A stretch of DNA of 7,137 nt from Flavobacteriaceae bacterium (GTDB lineage Bacteria > Bacteroidota > Bacteroidia > Flavobacteriales > Flavobacteriaceae). This document shows positions 1-6,120 of this stretch, in pieces. The translations under genes were made by a program, and so were the position numbers. Within the stretch, counting starts at the first letter, position 1, and each line of letters begins with the position of its first letter. The notes under the pieces were generated by a model that was not told where the DNA came from, did no database searches, and saw nothing but the letters and a program-made list of their open reading frames with translations. The stretch is taken from contig CANJDA010000113.1 in the NCBI GenBank assembly GCA_947472705.1, positions 1-7,137 on the forward strand, given 5' to 3'.

Positions 1-49
1 GACCTCAGGGTTATGAATCCTGCGCTCTAACCAACTGAGCTACCTCGCC
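1..49 (-). tRNA. tRNA with CAU anticodon, probably elongator tRNA-Met (3' part outside window)
   Basis: Read on the minus strand, this gives the first 48-49 nucleotides of a tRNA: acceptor strand GGCGAGG (49-43), TA, D-arm GCTC/GAGC around AGTTGGTTA (40-24), then the anticodon arm CAGGA-TTCATAA-CCCTG (22-6) with anticodon CAT at 15-13, then the variable loop AGGTC. The T-arm and 3' acceptor strand lie beyond the left edge. The anticodon stem lacks the three G-C pairs of initiator tRNA, and G1 is not the unpaired C1 of initiators, so elongator Met is the best call. A tRNA-Ile whose CAU is modified by TilS cannot be excluded from the sequence. The last stem pair (31-39) is an A-C mismatch. Confidence 0.93.
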
Positions 50-78
50 AATATATAACATCCCCTAGAATGCGGGTG

Positions 79-109
79 CAAATATAAAATTTAAATTAAT
101 GGTTGCAAA
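79..109 (-). promoter_or_regulatory. Bacteroidota-type promoter of the tRNA
   Basis: The minus strand carries TTTG at 109-106, a 19-nt spacer, and TATATTTG at 86-79. This matches the Bacteroidota primary sigma factor consensus (TTTG, about 19 nt, TAnnTTTG) at every defined position. The start of transcription would be near 72, about 23 nt before the mature tRNA 5' end. That leaves a short leader for RNase P to remove. Confidence 0.85.
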
Positions 110-155
110 CTTAAAGTGTTTATTTTTATTTTAAAAAAGGTTTTTTTATTGATTT

Positions 156-172
156 TATAATGTATATATTTC
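156..172 (+). promoter_or_regulatory. Possible weak promoter of the START-like gene
   Basis: TATATTTC at 165-172 matches TAnnTTTG except for the last base and lies 20 nt before the ATG at 192. No clear TTTG is found about 19 nt upstream, only a T-run. An E. coli-like TATAAT at 156-161 is probably chance in this AT-rich stretch. No Shine-Dalgarno sequence precedes the ATG, as is usual in this phylum. The assignment rests on position and partial match only. Confidence 0.35.
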
Positions 173-191
173 CAAAAAATTTGTTCTGATT

Positions 192-584
192 ATGGATAAT
201 AAAATTCGTTATGAGCTAGAGTTTCCTTTAAATTCTTCACCTCAATTACTTTATCAATACATTTCTACACCATCAGGCTTGCAAGAATGGTTTGCTGATA
301 ATGTGAACTCTAGAGGTGAATTTTTCACATTTATTTGGAACGATACTGAGGAAAATGCTCGCTTAGCATCCAAAAAAACAGGCGAAAAAGTGAAGTTTAA
401 ATGGGTGGATGAAGCTAAAAAAGATACTGAATATTATTTTGAATTGCGAATTTTAGAAGATGAAATCACTAAAGATGTTTCCTTAATGGTAGTTGACTTT
501 GCAGAAGAAGATGAACTAGATGAAGCTAAATTGTTATGGGAAAATCAAATTTCAGACTTAAAACACGTTATTGGTTCAATATAA
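192..584 (+). CDS. START-like (SRPBCC/AHSA1-type) domain protein
   Basis: A 130-residue acidic cytoplasmic protein with no signal peptide or membrane segment. Its opening fits the START-like helix-grip fold of flavobacteria: a first strand (KIRYELEFPLNSS), then a helix and the block LYQYISTPSGLQEWFADNV at about residues 20-38, which matches the 'sP..vW..lt.p..l..Wf' pattern of AHSA1-related proteins. Strands with FTFIWND and VKFKWVD follow, then a C-terminal helix (DEAKLLWENQISDLKHVIGSI) that would close the hydrophobic cavity. The family is small and its ligand and function are unknown to me. It begins at the only ATG that keeps the conserved first strand. It is followed by a strong terminator, so it is probably monocistronic, and it is divergent from the tRNA. 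Fold assignment is fairly sure; no role is claimed. Confidence 0.88.
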   Translation: MDNKIRYELEFPLNSSPQLLYQYISTPSGLQEWFADNVNSRGEFFTFIWNDTEENARLASKKTGEKVKFKWVDEAKKDTEYYFELRILEDEITKDVSLMVVDFAEEDELDEAKLLWENQISDLKHVIGSI

Positions 585-600
585 TTATTTTTTATTAAAG

Positions 601-608
601 TATATTTG
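601..608 (+). promoter_or_regulatory. -7 element of the aminotransferase promoter
   Basis: TATATTTG at 601-608 is an exact match to the Bacteroidota -7 element TAnnTTTG. A TTTG at the right distance upstream is not evident. Transcription would begin near 614-616, inside the terminator hairpin of the preceding gene and about 20 nt before the ATG at 634. The last base of the element is the first base of the hairpin stem. Confidence 0.55.
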
Positions 609-633
609 TCCCGCTTAAAACGGGACTTTTTTT
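608..633 (+). terminator. Rho-independent terminator of the START-like gene
   Basis: A perfect 6-bp GC-rich stem, GTCCCG (608-613) and CGGGAC (621-626), with the 7-nt loop CTTAAAA, is followed directly by seven T residues (627-633). This is a textbook intrinsic terminator, 23 nt after the upstream stop codon. The T-run ends exactly where the next gene's ATG begins. Confidence 0.9.
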
Positions 634-1470
634 ATGATAAATTTTAACGGCACGATTCAGGATTCAAATTTACAGTTATCGACTTCTAATAGATCATTTC
701 TTTATGGGGATGGTGTTTTTGAAACATTCAAAATTGTAAATAATAAAATTCTTTTTTTTGAAGATCATTATTTTAGATTGATGGCTTCAATGCGTATTGT
801 AAGAATGGATATTCCAATGTCATTCACCATGGAATATATTGAAGAAAAAGTTATAGAATTAATAAAAGCTAAAAACATACAAGATTCAGCCCGAGTAAGG
901 TTAACCGTTTATAGAAATGATGGGGGATTTTATATGCCTACTGACAACACTGTTTCTTTTGTTATGGTGGCTACGGCACTTGAAAGTATGAAATATAATA
1001 TTCAAAGTGACCGATTTGAGGTTGATTTATACAAAGACTTTGTAGTTACTAAGCAATTGCTTTCCTCGTTAAAAACATGCAATAAACTTATTGAAGTTAC
1101 TGCCAGTATTTTTGCTAAAGAGAATCAATTGGATTCTTGTTTGCTGATTAATGAAGAAAAAAATGTAGTTGAAGCTACAAACGGTAATTTGTTTATGTTG
1201 ATGGGGAATACTGTGATAACACCACCTATTTCAGAAGGATGTCTCAACGGGATTATGAGAAAACAGCTGATAGGCATTATTAAAAAGTTACCTCAAATAG
1301 CTTTGGTGGAAGCTCCTGTTTCGCCATTTGATTTACAGAAAGCGGACGAGTTATTTATTACTAATGTTATCATAGGAATACAACCTGTTACAAAATACCG
1401 TAAAAAAGAATTTGGAAATTTGTTTTCTAAGCAGTTATTGGAAAAACTAAATGAAGTGATTGAATATTAA
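634..1470 (+). CDS. Class IV aminotransferase, aminodeoxychorismate lyase-like
   Basis: A 278-residue PLP enzyme of fold type IV, the family of branched-chain aminotransferase, D-amino acid aminotransferase and 4-amino-4-deoxychorismate lyase (PabC). The N-terminal block NRSFLYGDGVFETFK (19-33) is the family signature. K147 in SSLKTCNKL is the expected Schiff-base lysine, and E180 in VVEATNGNLF should contact the PLP pyridine nitrogen. The phosphate-binding loop is EGCLNGIMR (201-209), and its NGIMR also occurs in E. coli PabC. The C-terminal part DELFITNVIIGIQPV (238-252) resembles PabC more than BCAT. No pabA or pabB is nearby, so folate synthesis is only the leading guess. Length is normal for the family. 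It has its own promoter inside the preceding terminator and converges with yqgE, sharing the stop bases. Confidence 0.9.
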   Translation: MINFNGTIQDSNLQLSTSNRSFLYGDGVFETFKIVNNKILFFEDHYFRLMASMRIVRMDIPMSFTMEYIEEKVIELIKAKNIQDSARVRLTVYRNDGGFYMPTDNTVSFVMVATALESMKYNIQSDRFEVDLYKDFVVTKQLLSSLKTCNKLIEVTASIFAKENQLDSCLLINEEKNVVEATNGNLFMLMGNTVITPPISEGCLNGIMRKQLIGIIKKLPQIALVEAPVSPFDLQKADELFITNVIIGIQPVTKYRKKEFGNLFSKQLLEKLNEVIEY

Positions 1471-2027
1471 TTCAGTATTGGGTTTTCCGGTGCATTAGAC
1501 CATATAAGATATTCTCCTCCCAATTCTATAATTTTTTCTTTCCAGAAATGGACTGAAGATTTCCCCAGTATATTATTCTCGTATATATTTTTGGTTAAGA
1601 TCCATGAGTTGGCCTGCATTTCATTTTCTAATTGTTCAGCATCCCAACCCGTATACCCTAAAAAGAAGCGAATATTCTTTTTCTTTATAATACCGGTGTT
1701 GATTAGTTCCTTTGTTAATTCAAAATCACCGCCCCAAAAGATACCGTTCGAAATTTCAACACTGTTGGGAATCAAATGAGGTACATTGTGAATGAAATAT
1801 AAATTATCTTGCTCTACAGGACCTCCATTGTAGATTTTAAATTTCGAGTTTATTTCGGGGAGTAAGTCGCAGATACTATATTTTAGAGGCTTGTTTAATA
1901 TAAAGCCTACAGATCCTTCACTGTTGTGGTCAGCTAATAAGATTACAGATCGATTAAAAGATAAATCACCAATAATAGATGTTTCCGCTATTAATAATTG
2001 ACCTTTTTGTAATTTTTCTGAAATCAT
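1467..2027 (-). CDS. yqgE: YqgE/AlgH family protein
   Basis: A 186-residue cytoplasmic protein of the YqgE/AlgH (DUF179) family, whose biochemical role is not settled. Family blocks are visible in order: KGQLLIAETSIIGDLSFNRSV (8-28), LLADHNSEGSVGFILNKP (30-47), YNGGPVEQDNLYFIH (66-80), GIFWGGDFE (95-103) and IRFFLGYTGWDAEQLENEM (119-137). The length is that expected for the family. The name AlgH comes from alginate regulation in Pseudomonas, which should not be transferred here. The ATG start gives a first residue just before the conserved block. It lies downstream of the HU terminator with its own promoter, so it is probably transcribed alone. Its stop overlaps that of the convergent aminotransferase, with no terminator visible between them. 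Confidence 0.95.
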   Translation of the reverse strand: MISEKLQKGQLLIAETSIIGDLSFNRSVILLADHNSEGSVGFILNKPLKYSICDLLPEINSKFKIYNGGPVEQDNLYFIHNVPHLIPNSVEISNGIFWGGDFELTKELINTGIIKKKNIRFFLGYTGWDAEQLENEMQANSWILTKNIYENNILGKSSVHFWKEKIIELGGEYLIWSNAPENPILN

Positions 2028-2066
2028 TATTACTAATTTTTATTAAAACTAAGAAAAATGTTTTAA

Positions 2067-2097
2067 AAAAGCTAATTTTTTTGTTTTTTAAAACAAA
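2067..2097 (-). promoter_or_regulatory. Probable yqgE promoter
   Basis: On the minus strand, TTTG (2097-2094), a 19-nt spacer and TAGCTTTT (2074-2067) match TTTG-N19-TAnnTTTG except for the last base. The start of transcription would be near 2060, giving a leader of about 33 nt. The TTTG falls in the T-tract of the HU terminator, so terminator and promoter are interleaved. In such T-rich DNA a chance match is possible. Confidence 0.5.
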
Positions 2098-2125
2098 AAA
2101 AACCACATCAAAAGATGTGGTTTTT
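2091..2125 (-). terminator. Rho-independent terminator of the HU gene, possibly bidirectional
   Basis: CCACATC (2103-2109) and GATGTGG (2114-2120) form a perfect 7-bp stem around a 4-nt loop. Flanking A5 and T5 extend it to 12 bp. On the minus strand it is followed by a run of eight T residues, which suits termination of HU, whose stop is 22 nt upstream. On the plus strand it is followed by five T residues, so it might also stop stray transcription from the left. Confidence 0.9.
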
Positions 2126-2146
2126 GTATATCAGAAGAACTAATTA

Positions 2147-2419
2147 TTAGTTTACTGCTCCGTCTAATTCAGCACCAGCTTTGAATTTAACTACATTTTT
2201 AGCAGCAATTTTGATGGTTTTTCCTGTTTGTGGATTTCTTCCGTCTCTTGCAGCTCTTTTAGATACTGACCAAGAACCGAAACCTACTAAAGATACTCTT
2301 CCACCTTTTTTCAAAGTTTTGCCTACATTTCCTAAAAATGATTCTAAAGCTAATTTCGCAGCCGCTTTTGTGATTCCAGCGTCAGCTGCAATTGCATCGA
2401 TTAATTCTGATTTGTTCAT
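2147..2419 (-). CDS. HU/IHF family histone-like DNA-binding protein
   Basis: A 90-residue nucleoid protein that binds and bends DNA as a dimer. It starts with the canonical MNKSELIDAIAADAGITKAAAKLAL helical region, continues with VSLVGFGSWSVSKRAARDGRNPQTGK (42-67), which is the HU signature leading into the DNA-binding beta arm, and ends with the final helix. Proline 63 in RNPQTG is the residue that intercalates into the minor groove in HU and IHF. The length is typical for HU (90). An in-frame ATG 30 nt upstream would add ten residues unlike any HU N-terminus, so the start at 2419 is preferred. The gene has a matching Bacteroidota promoter and a strong terminator, as expected for an abundant, independently transcribed protein. 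The sequence does not show whether it is homodimeric HU or one of several paralogues. Confidence 0.97.
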   Translation of the reverse strand: MNKSELIDAIAADAGITKAAAKLALESFLGNVGKTLKKGGRVSLVGFGSWSVSKRAARDGRNPQTGKTIKIAAKNVVKFKAGAELDGAVN

Positions 2420-2463
2420 AATGTTAGTTATTAATTGTTGGTTAAACATTCTGTTATTGAAAA

Positions 2464-2494
2464 CAAATTTAATAGGAATTGCTTACCGTACAAG
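2464..2494 (-). promoter_or_regulatory. HU gene promoter
   Basis: On the minus strand, CTTG (2494-2491), a 19-nt spacer and TAAATTTG (2471-2464) match the Bacteroidota promoter, with an exact -7 element and three of four -33 bases. Transcription would begin near 2457, giving a leader of about 38 nt before the ATG at 2419. Confidence 0.7.
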
Positions 2495-2517
2495 CATTTT
2501 GGTGTTTTTTTCAGATT

Positions 2518-2548
2518 TTTGTTGATAACTTAATTCATTTGTTGATAA
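2518..2548. repeat. Direct repeat of TTTGTTGATAA, DnaA-box-like
   Basis: TTTGTTGATAA occurs at 2518-2528 and again at 2538-2548, a period of 20 bp. The reverse strand reads TTATCAACA, one mismatch from the DnaA box TTATCCACA. The pair lies about 60-90 bp upstream of the predicted HU start of transcription and downstream of fmt. The repeat itself is certain; any binding function is inference. Confidence 0.5.
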
Positions 2549-2595
2549 ACCGATGTATTTTGTCGATTTTTTTATTCGAAAAACCCCTTGAGACC

Positions 2596-3543
2596 TTACT
2601 CTGCTTGTGCTTTTTCAGAAAAAGCAACTCCATTTAACAACTCATTGGCTTGCATTTTTTTCTTTCCAGGAAGTTGGAGGCTCAATATTTGTATAAAACC
2701 GTCTTTAACTGCTATTTTAATTTCTTTTTTTGTTGCAATAATTTGTCCTACATTAAAGATATGATTTTCCGAAATGATTTTGGCTTCATAAATTTTTACA
2801 TTCCATTCTTCACCATTATCTTTAAAGAAACACCAAGCAGAAGGATAAGGAGATAATCCACGAATTAAATTATGTATTTCTGCAGCTGGATTCGACCAAT
2901 CTATTTTACAATTTTCTCGGTTAAGTTTGTAAGCGGTTTTTATTTCGGCATTGTCTTGTTGTTGAGTTGTTTTAACTTTTCCATTTTCAATTAATGCTAA
3001 TGTAGCTACAACAGCTTCACTTCCTAATGACATAAGTTTATCATGCAGCTCGCCAGCATTTTCATCAGAACTGATTTCAATTTCTTTGCTTACTATCATA
3101 GCTCCTGTATCTATCTTATCATCTATAAAAAAAGTAGTGACACCTGTTTTAATTTCGCCATTAATAATAGCCCAATTGATAGGAGCAGCACCACGGTAAT
3201 TTGGCAACAACGAAGCATGCAGATTAAAGGTCCCCAATTTTGGCATACGCCAAACCACTTCGGGTAACATTCTAAACGCAACTACAACTTGCAGATTAGC
3301 ATTAAGCGATTTTAATTCGGATAAAAAAGTTTCGTCTTTTAGATTTGTAGGTTGCAACAGTTTTAGGTTATGCTCTAAAGCATATTCTTTTACGGCCGAA
3401 TGTTTTATCTTTTGTCCACGACCCGCAGGTTTGTCTGCAGCGGTTATCACTCCAACGACTTCATAATTGTTTTTAATGATGGTGTCCAAAATACCAACGG
3501 CAAACTCTGGAGTACCCATAAAAACGATACTTAACTTTTCCAT
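2596..3543 (-). CDS. fmt: Methionyl-tRNA formyltransferase
   Basis: Transfers a formyl group from 10-formyltetrahydrofolate to methionyl initiator tRNA, priming bacterial translation. The 315-residue length fits the family. The Rossmann-like start is MEKLSIVFMGTPEFAV, followed by the loop TAADKPAGRGQKIKHSAVK (34-52), which in the family contacts substrates. The catalytic triad is visible as N107 and H109 in FNLHAS, plus D145 in DDKIDTG. The signature SLLPNYRGAAPINWAI lies at 111-126. The C-terminal tRNA-binding domain begins near residue 205 and contains GLSPYPSAW. An in-frame codon 72 nt upstream lies inside recQ and adds unrelated residues, so the ATG at 3543 is chosen. It starts 1 nt after the recQ stop and should be translated from the same mRNA. 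No clear terminator follows. Confidence 0.97.
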   Translation of the reverse strand: MEKLSIVFMGTPEFAVGILDTIIKNNYEVVGVITAADKPAGRGQKIKHSAVKEYALEHNLKLLQPTNLKDETFLSELKSLNANLQVVVAFRMLPEVVWRMPKLGTFNLHASLLPNYRGAAPINWAIINGEIKTGVTTFFIDDKIDTGAMIVSKEIEISSDENAGELHDKLMSLGSEAVVATLALIENGKVKTTQQQDNAEIKTAYKLNRENCKIDWSNPAAEIHNLIRGLSPYPSAWCFFKDNGEEWNVKIYEAKIISENHIFNVGQIIATKKEIKIAVKDGFIQILSLQLPGKKKMQANELLNGVAFSEKAQAE

Positions 3544-3544
3544 G

Positions 3545-5506
3545 CTATAATATAGAATATAAATTATTCGAATTGATACTGATGGTTTTTTCTTCCAACA
3601 GCTTTTGCAAGGCAAAGATAATATCGTCTTTTGGAAATTTGGTCAACTTTTGAATATCTCTTGAATTGAAGTCTTGTATTTTTAATAAGGCAATTATCTT
3701 TTCAGAAATTGTTTCTGGGTCATGTTTCTTTTTGTTTTTAGCAATACAGTAGGAGCAAACACCACAATCTTTTTTTAGGGTTTCTCCAAAATACTGCATT
3801 AGTATTTTCTGTTTACAAGTTTTGATGTCCTTGTTATAGTATAATACCGCTTGTAATTGTTCGATCTTCAGTTTGTTTTGAGCCTCCAAATATTTGGCTA
3901 CTCTATTAATGGTGCGTTCATCTTCTCTGACTTCATTAAAAATTATGGTCGCATCATTGTTTTTGGCAATCATTTCAATGATGTTTTTCTCTTTTAGTTT
4001 TTGTAAAAGCAAAAGCACAGCTGTGTCATTAGTGTTCGATTTTTTAGCAATCAACTGAGGATTAAAACCGGTTTGCATATCATAAATTCCTGGATAGGTT
4101 CGTAAGATAGTAAGCATGATTTCTTCATCATTTGGGTTTAAGCTCATATATCGTATTACTTCTTTGGACGGAATGCAAAATTGAATACTGATTTTTTCTG
4201 AGAATTCTTGAGATAAAGAAATAATTCCTTGCCGGTCTAAAAACTGCAACGAATTATAGGTTTTGAGCGTTGGAAAGTTGTATTTGGCACAAAACTGATT
4301 CAAATTAAAGGCAAACTGTTCGTCTATACCCTCGCCATAAGCAATTTGAAAATAGTTGCACAATTTTAAAAAAATTAAATTTAAAAATGTTTTATCGGGC
4401 AAAATGTTTATGAACTGAGCTTCGGCATGCAAAACATCAGAAGGATTGTTGAGCATAATGGCAAATGACTTCTCCCCATCACGACCAGCTCTACCAGATT
4501 CTTGATAATAGTTTTCGAGGTTTTGTGGCAGGTGTAAATGGATAATCGTTTTAACATTAGCCTTGTCAATCCCCATTCCGAAGGCATTGGTGGCAACCAT
4601 CACTTGGACTTTCTCATTCATCCAAAGCTGCATGTGTTTTTCCTTGTCTTTGTTGGATAATCCGCCGTGATAATAGGTGGCAGTAAAACTCATATTTTCT
4701 AATTGATTTACGGATTCAAGACACGCTTTTCTATTGGTTACATATATAATAGACGGTTGCGGGTTTTTATGCAGTATTTGTTGTAAGAGATGAAGTTTGT
4801 CTTCGGTTTCAAAAACCATATAGGCAATGTTATCTCTGTAAAATGATTTGGAGAACACTTGCGGTTTATTCAATTGCAATTGTGTAATGATGTCTTCTTT
4901 CACGCGTTCTGTAGCCGAAGCCGTCAATGCCAAGAAGGGTACTTTTGGAAAAAACTCTTTTAGTTGTACAATCTTTAAATAGGCAGGACGAAAATCATGA
5001 CCCCATTGAGATACACAGTGGGCTTCGTCAATAGCGATTAGGTTTATAGGAAGGTTTTTGATGCGTTCTAAAATCCAATCGTTTTGCAATCGTTCGGGTG
5101 ATAAGTAGAGGAATTTGTAATTTCCATACTGGCAATTATCGAACAAATTAATAATTTCATCTTGGTGGATGCCTCCTGTTAATGCAATCGCTTTAATGCC
5201 TTTGCTTTGCAGGTTTTGCACTTGGTCACGCATCAACGCAATTAAAGGGGATATTACTAAACAAATCCCTTCTTGCATCATAGCAGGCACTTGAAAGCAA
5301 ATCGATTTTCCTCCACTCGTTGGCATCAAAGCAAAAGTGTCGTTGCCTTCTATGACCGAAGCGATAATGGCTTCCTGTGGCTCACGAAAAGTATCGTGTT
5401 TCCAATACTTTTGGAGTATTTCTTTGGCTTTGTCCAACTTATGAATTGTAAATGTTTTAAGCTTTGGGATAAAAGTATGAAAAAGAAATGGTCTGATATT
5501 ACACAA
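3545..5506 (-). CDS. recQ: RecQ family ATP-dependent DNA helicase, late zinc-site form
   Basis: A 3'-5' superfamily 2 DNA helicase for repair and recombination. Numbered from the TTG at 5506 (653 residues), the motifs are: motif 0 FREPQ (40-44), Walker A PTSGGKS (62-68), DEAH (160-163) with the RecQ aromatic loop CVSQWGHDFRP (164-174), motif III TASA (195-198) and motif VI QESGRAGRDG (335-344). The zinc ligands C564, C581, C584 and C587 come about 220 residues after motif VI. In E. coli RecQ the gap is about 50. The insert holds two stretches that look like winged helices (near 415-430 and 485-510). No HRDC domain is seen; a final helical region (597-653) ends the protein. No ATG precedes the Walker A, so the start is TTG, either at 5506 or at 5437. 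The second (630 residues) fits the family N-terminus better. It lies between the ATPase gene and fmt in one operon. Confidence 0.95.
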   Translation of the reverse strand: MCNIRPFLFHTFIPKLKTFTIHKLDKAKEILQKYWKHDTFREPQEAIIASVIEGNDTFALMPTSGGKSICFQVPAMMQEGICLVISPLIALMRDQVQNLQSKGIKAIALTGGIHQDEIINLFDNCQYGNYKFLYLSPERLQNDWILERIKNLPINLIAIDEAHCVSQWGHDFRPAYLKIVQLKEFFPKVPFLALTASATERVKEDIITQLQLNKPQVFSKSFYRDNIAYMVFETEDKLHLLQQILHKNPQPSIIYVTNRKACLESVNQLENMSFTATYYHGGLSNKDKEKHMQLWMNEKVQVMVATNAFGMGIDKANVKTIIHLHLPQNLENYYQESGRAGRDGEKSFAIMLNNPSDVLHAEAQFINILPDKTFLNLIFLKLCNYFQIAYGEGIDEQFAFNLNQFCAKYNFPTLKTYNSLQFLDRQGIISLSQEFSEKISIQFCIPSKEVIRYMSLNPNDEEIMLTILRTYPGIYDMQTGFNPQLIAKKSNTNDTAVLLLLQKLKEKNIIEMIAKNNDATIIFNEVREDERTINRVAKYLEAQNKLKIEQLQAVLYYNKDIKTCKQKILMQYFGETLKKDCGVCSYCIAKNKKKHDPETISEKIIALLKIQDFNSRDIQKLTKFPKDDIIFALQKLLEEKTISINSNNLYSIL

Positions 5507-5515
5507 AAAGTGTAA

Positions 5516-6052
5516 TTATGCTAGTTGTTTTAAGATAAATTGGATACGCTCTTCTACTGTGCCTTGAGGGACTTCGATAAGATTGTACCCGTAGATTTGA
5601 TAGGTTTCTTTTAAGTGATTGTAAATCAATTTGGCCTGTTCAAAGTTTTCATAGCGTGCTTCATCACTTTCATAGATGTCTTCCCAAGGAGGCAAGACAA
5701 ATACTTTGGAATAGTTATGTTCTTTACTGGCTTGGTCAAAAAAGGAAGGGTAACTATCGCCTATATAATGCATGTAGGCCAATATATCGGGGATGCCTCG
5801 GTCTAGGAACACTATTTCGGCTTGGTCTTGAGAAGCTTGTAAGTGTTGTTTTTTTCTTCCTTCTAATAGTAATTCGCTAAACAATAATGGTTTCTCCAAA
5901 AATAATTGTTCTATTCCTTGTTTTTTGGCTTCCAAAGTAATTTGACGAGAGATTTCAGGGAAACACGCATAGCCTTGTTCGATGAGGGCATCGATAATAG
6001 TAGTTTTGCCGGTTCCGGGACCACCGGTTATGACTATGAGTTCTTTTTTCAA
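5516..6052 (-). CDS. AAA_28-like P-loop ATPase or kinase
   Basis: A 178-residue soluble P-loop protein. Walker A is GGPGTGKTT (10-18), directly after the first strand ELIVIT. A Walker B-like strand IVFLDRG (80-86) includes D84 and R85. LPPWEDIYESDEARYENFEQA (120-140) resembles the lid of nucleoside-monophosphate kinases. This arrangement fits the AAA_28 group, which includes the kinase domain of NadR and related small nucleotide kinases. The substrate cannot be read from the sequence, so no specific reaction is assigned. The only start giving this N-terminus is TTG at 6052; no in-frame ATG precedes it nearby. A promoter sits 18 nt upstream. It is the first gene of the operon, 9 nt before the longer recQ start. 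A specific functional link to RecQ is possible but unproven. Confidence 0.85.
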   Translation of the reverse strand: MKKELIVITGGPGTGKTTIIDALIEQGYACFPEISRQITLEAKKQGIEQLFLEKPLLFSELLLEGRKKQHLQASQDQAEIVFLDRGIPDILAYMHYIGDSYPSFFDQASKEHNYSKVFVLPPWEDIYESDEARYENFEQAKLIYNHLKETYQIYGYNLIEVPQGTVEERIQFILKQLA

Positions 6053-6069
6053 GGTTTTGAAATGAAGCG

Positions 6070-6101
6070 CAAATTTATTGAATCCATTTAGAATATTGAA
6101 A
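6070..6101 (-). promoter_or_regulatory. Promoter of the ATPase-recQ-fmt operon
   Basis: On the minus strand, TTTC (6101-6098), a 20-nt spacer and TAAATTTG (6077-6070) give an exact -7 element and three of four -33 bases. Transcription would begin near 6063, only about 11 nt before the TTG start codon at 6052, so the leader is very short. The 22-bp array begins 20 bp upstream of the -33 element. Confidence 0.65.
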
Positions 6102-6120
6102 GTGTTTGGGAATTTTTATA

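Noticed and set aside
156..161. TATAAT as an E. coli-type -10 element
   Set aside because: The phylum uses TAnnTTTG, and no TTGACA lies upstream; a chance match in AT-rich DNA is likely.
1591..1779. Small plus-strand open frame inside yqgE
   Set aside because: It is antisense to a well-conserved gene, has no recognisable domain, and is best explained as a shadow.
2420..2449. Ten-residue N-terminal extension of HU
   Set aside because: HU proteins begin at MNKSEL or close to it; the added residues look like translated leader.
2609..2625. Hairpin GCTTTTT-CAG-AAAAAGC as fmt terminator
   Set aside because: It lies inside the final codons of fmt and no T-run follows on the minus strand.
3544..3615. 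N-terminal extension of Fmt
   Set aside because: It lies inside the recQ coding region and adds 24 residues before the canonical MEKLSIVFMGTPEFA start.
5273..5880. Several plus-strand open frames of 60-80 residues opposite recQ and the ATPase
   Set aside because: They overlap each other and the antisense of conserved domains, with no family resemblance.
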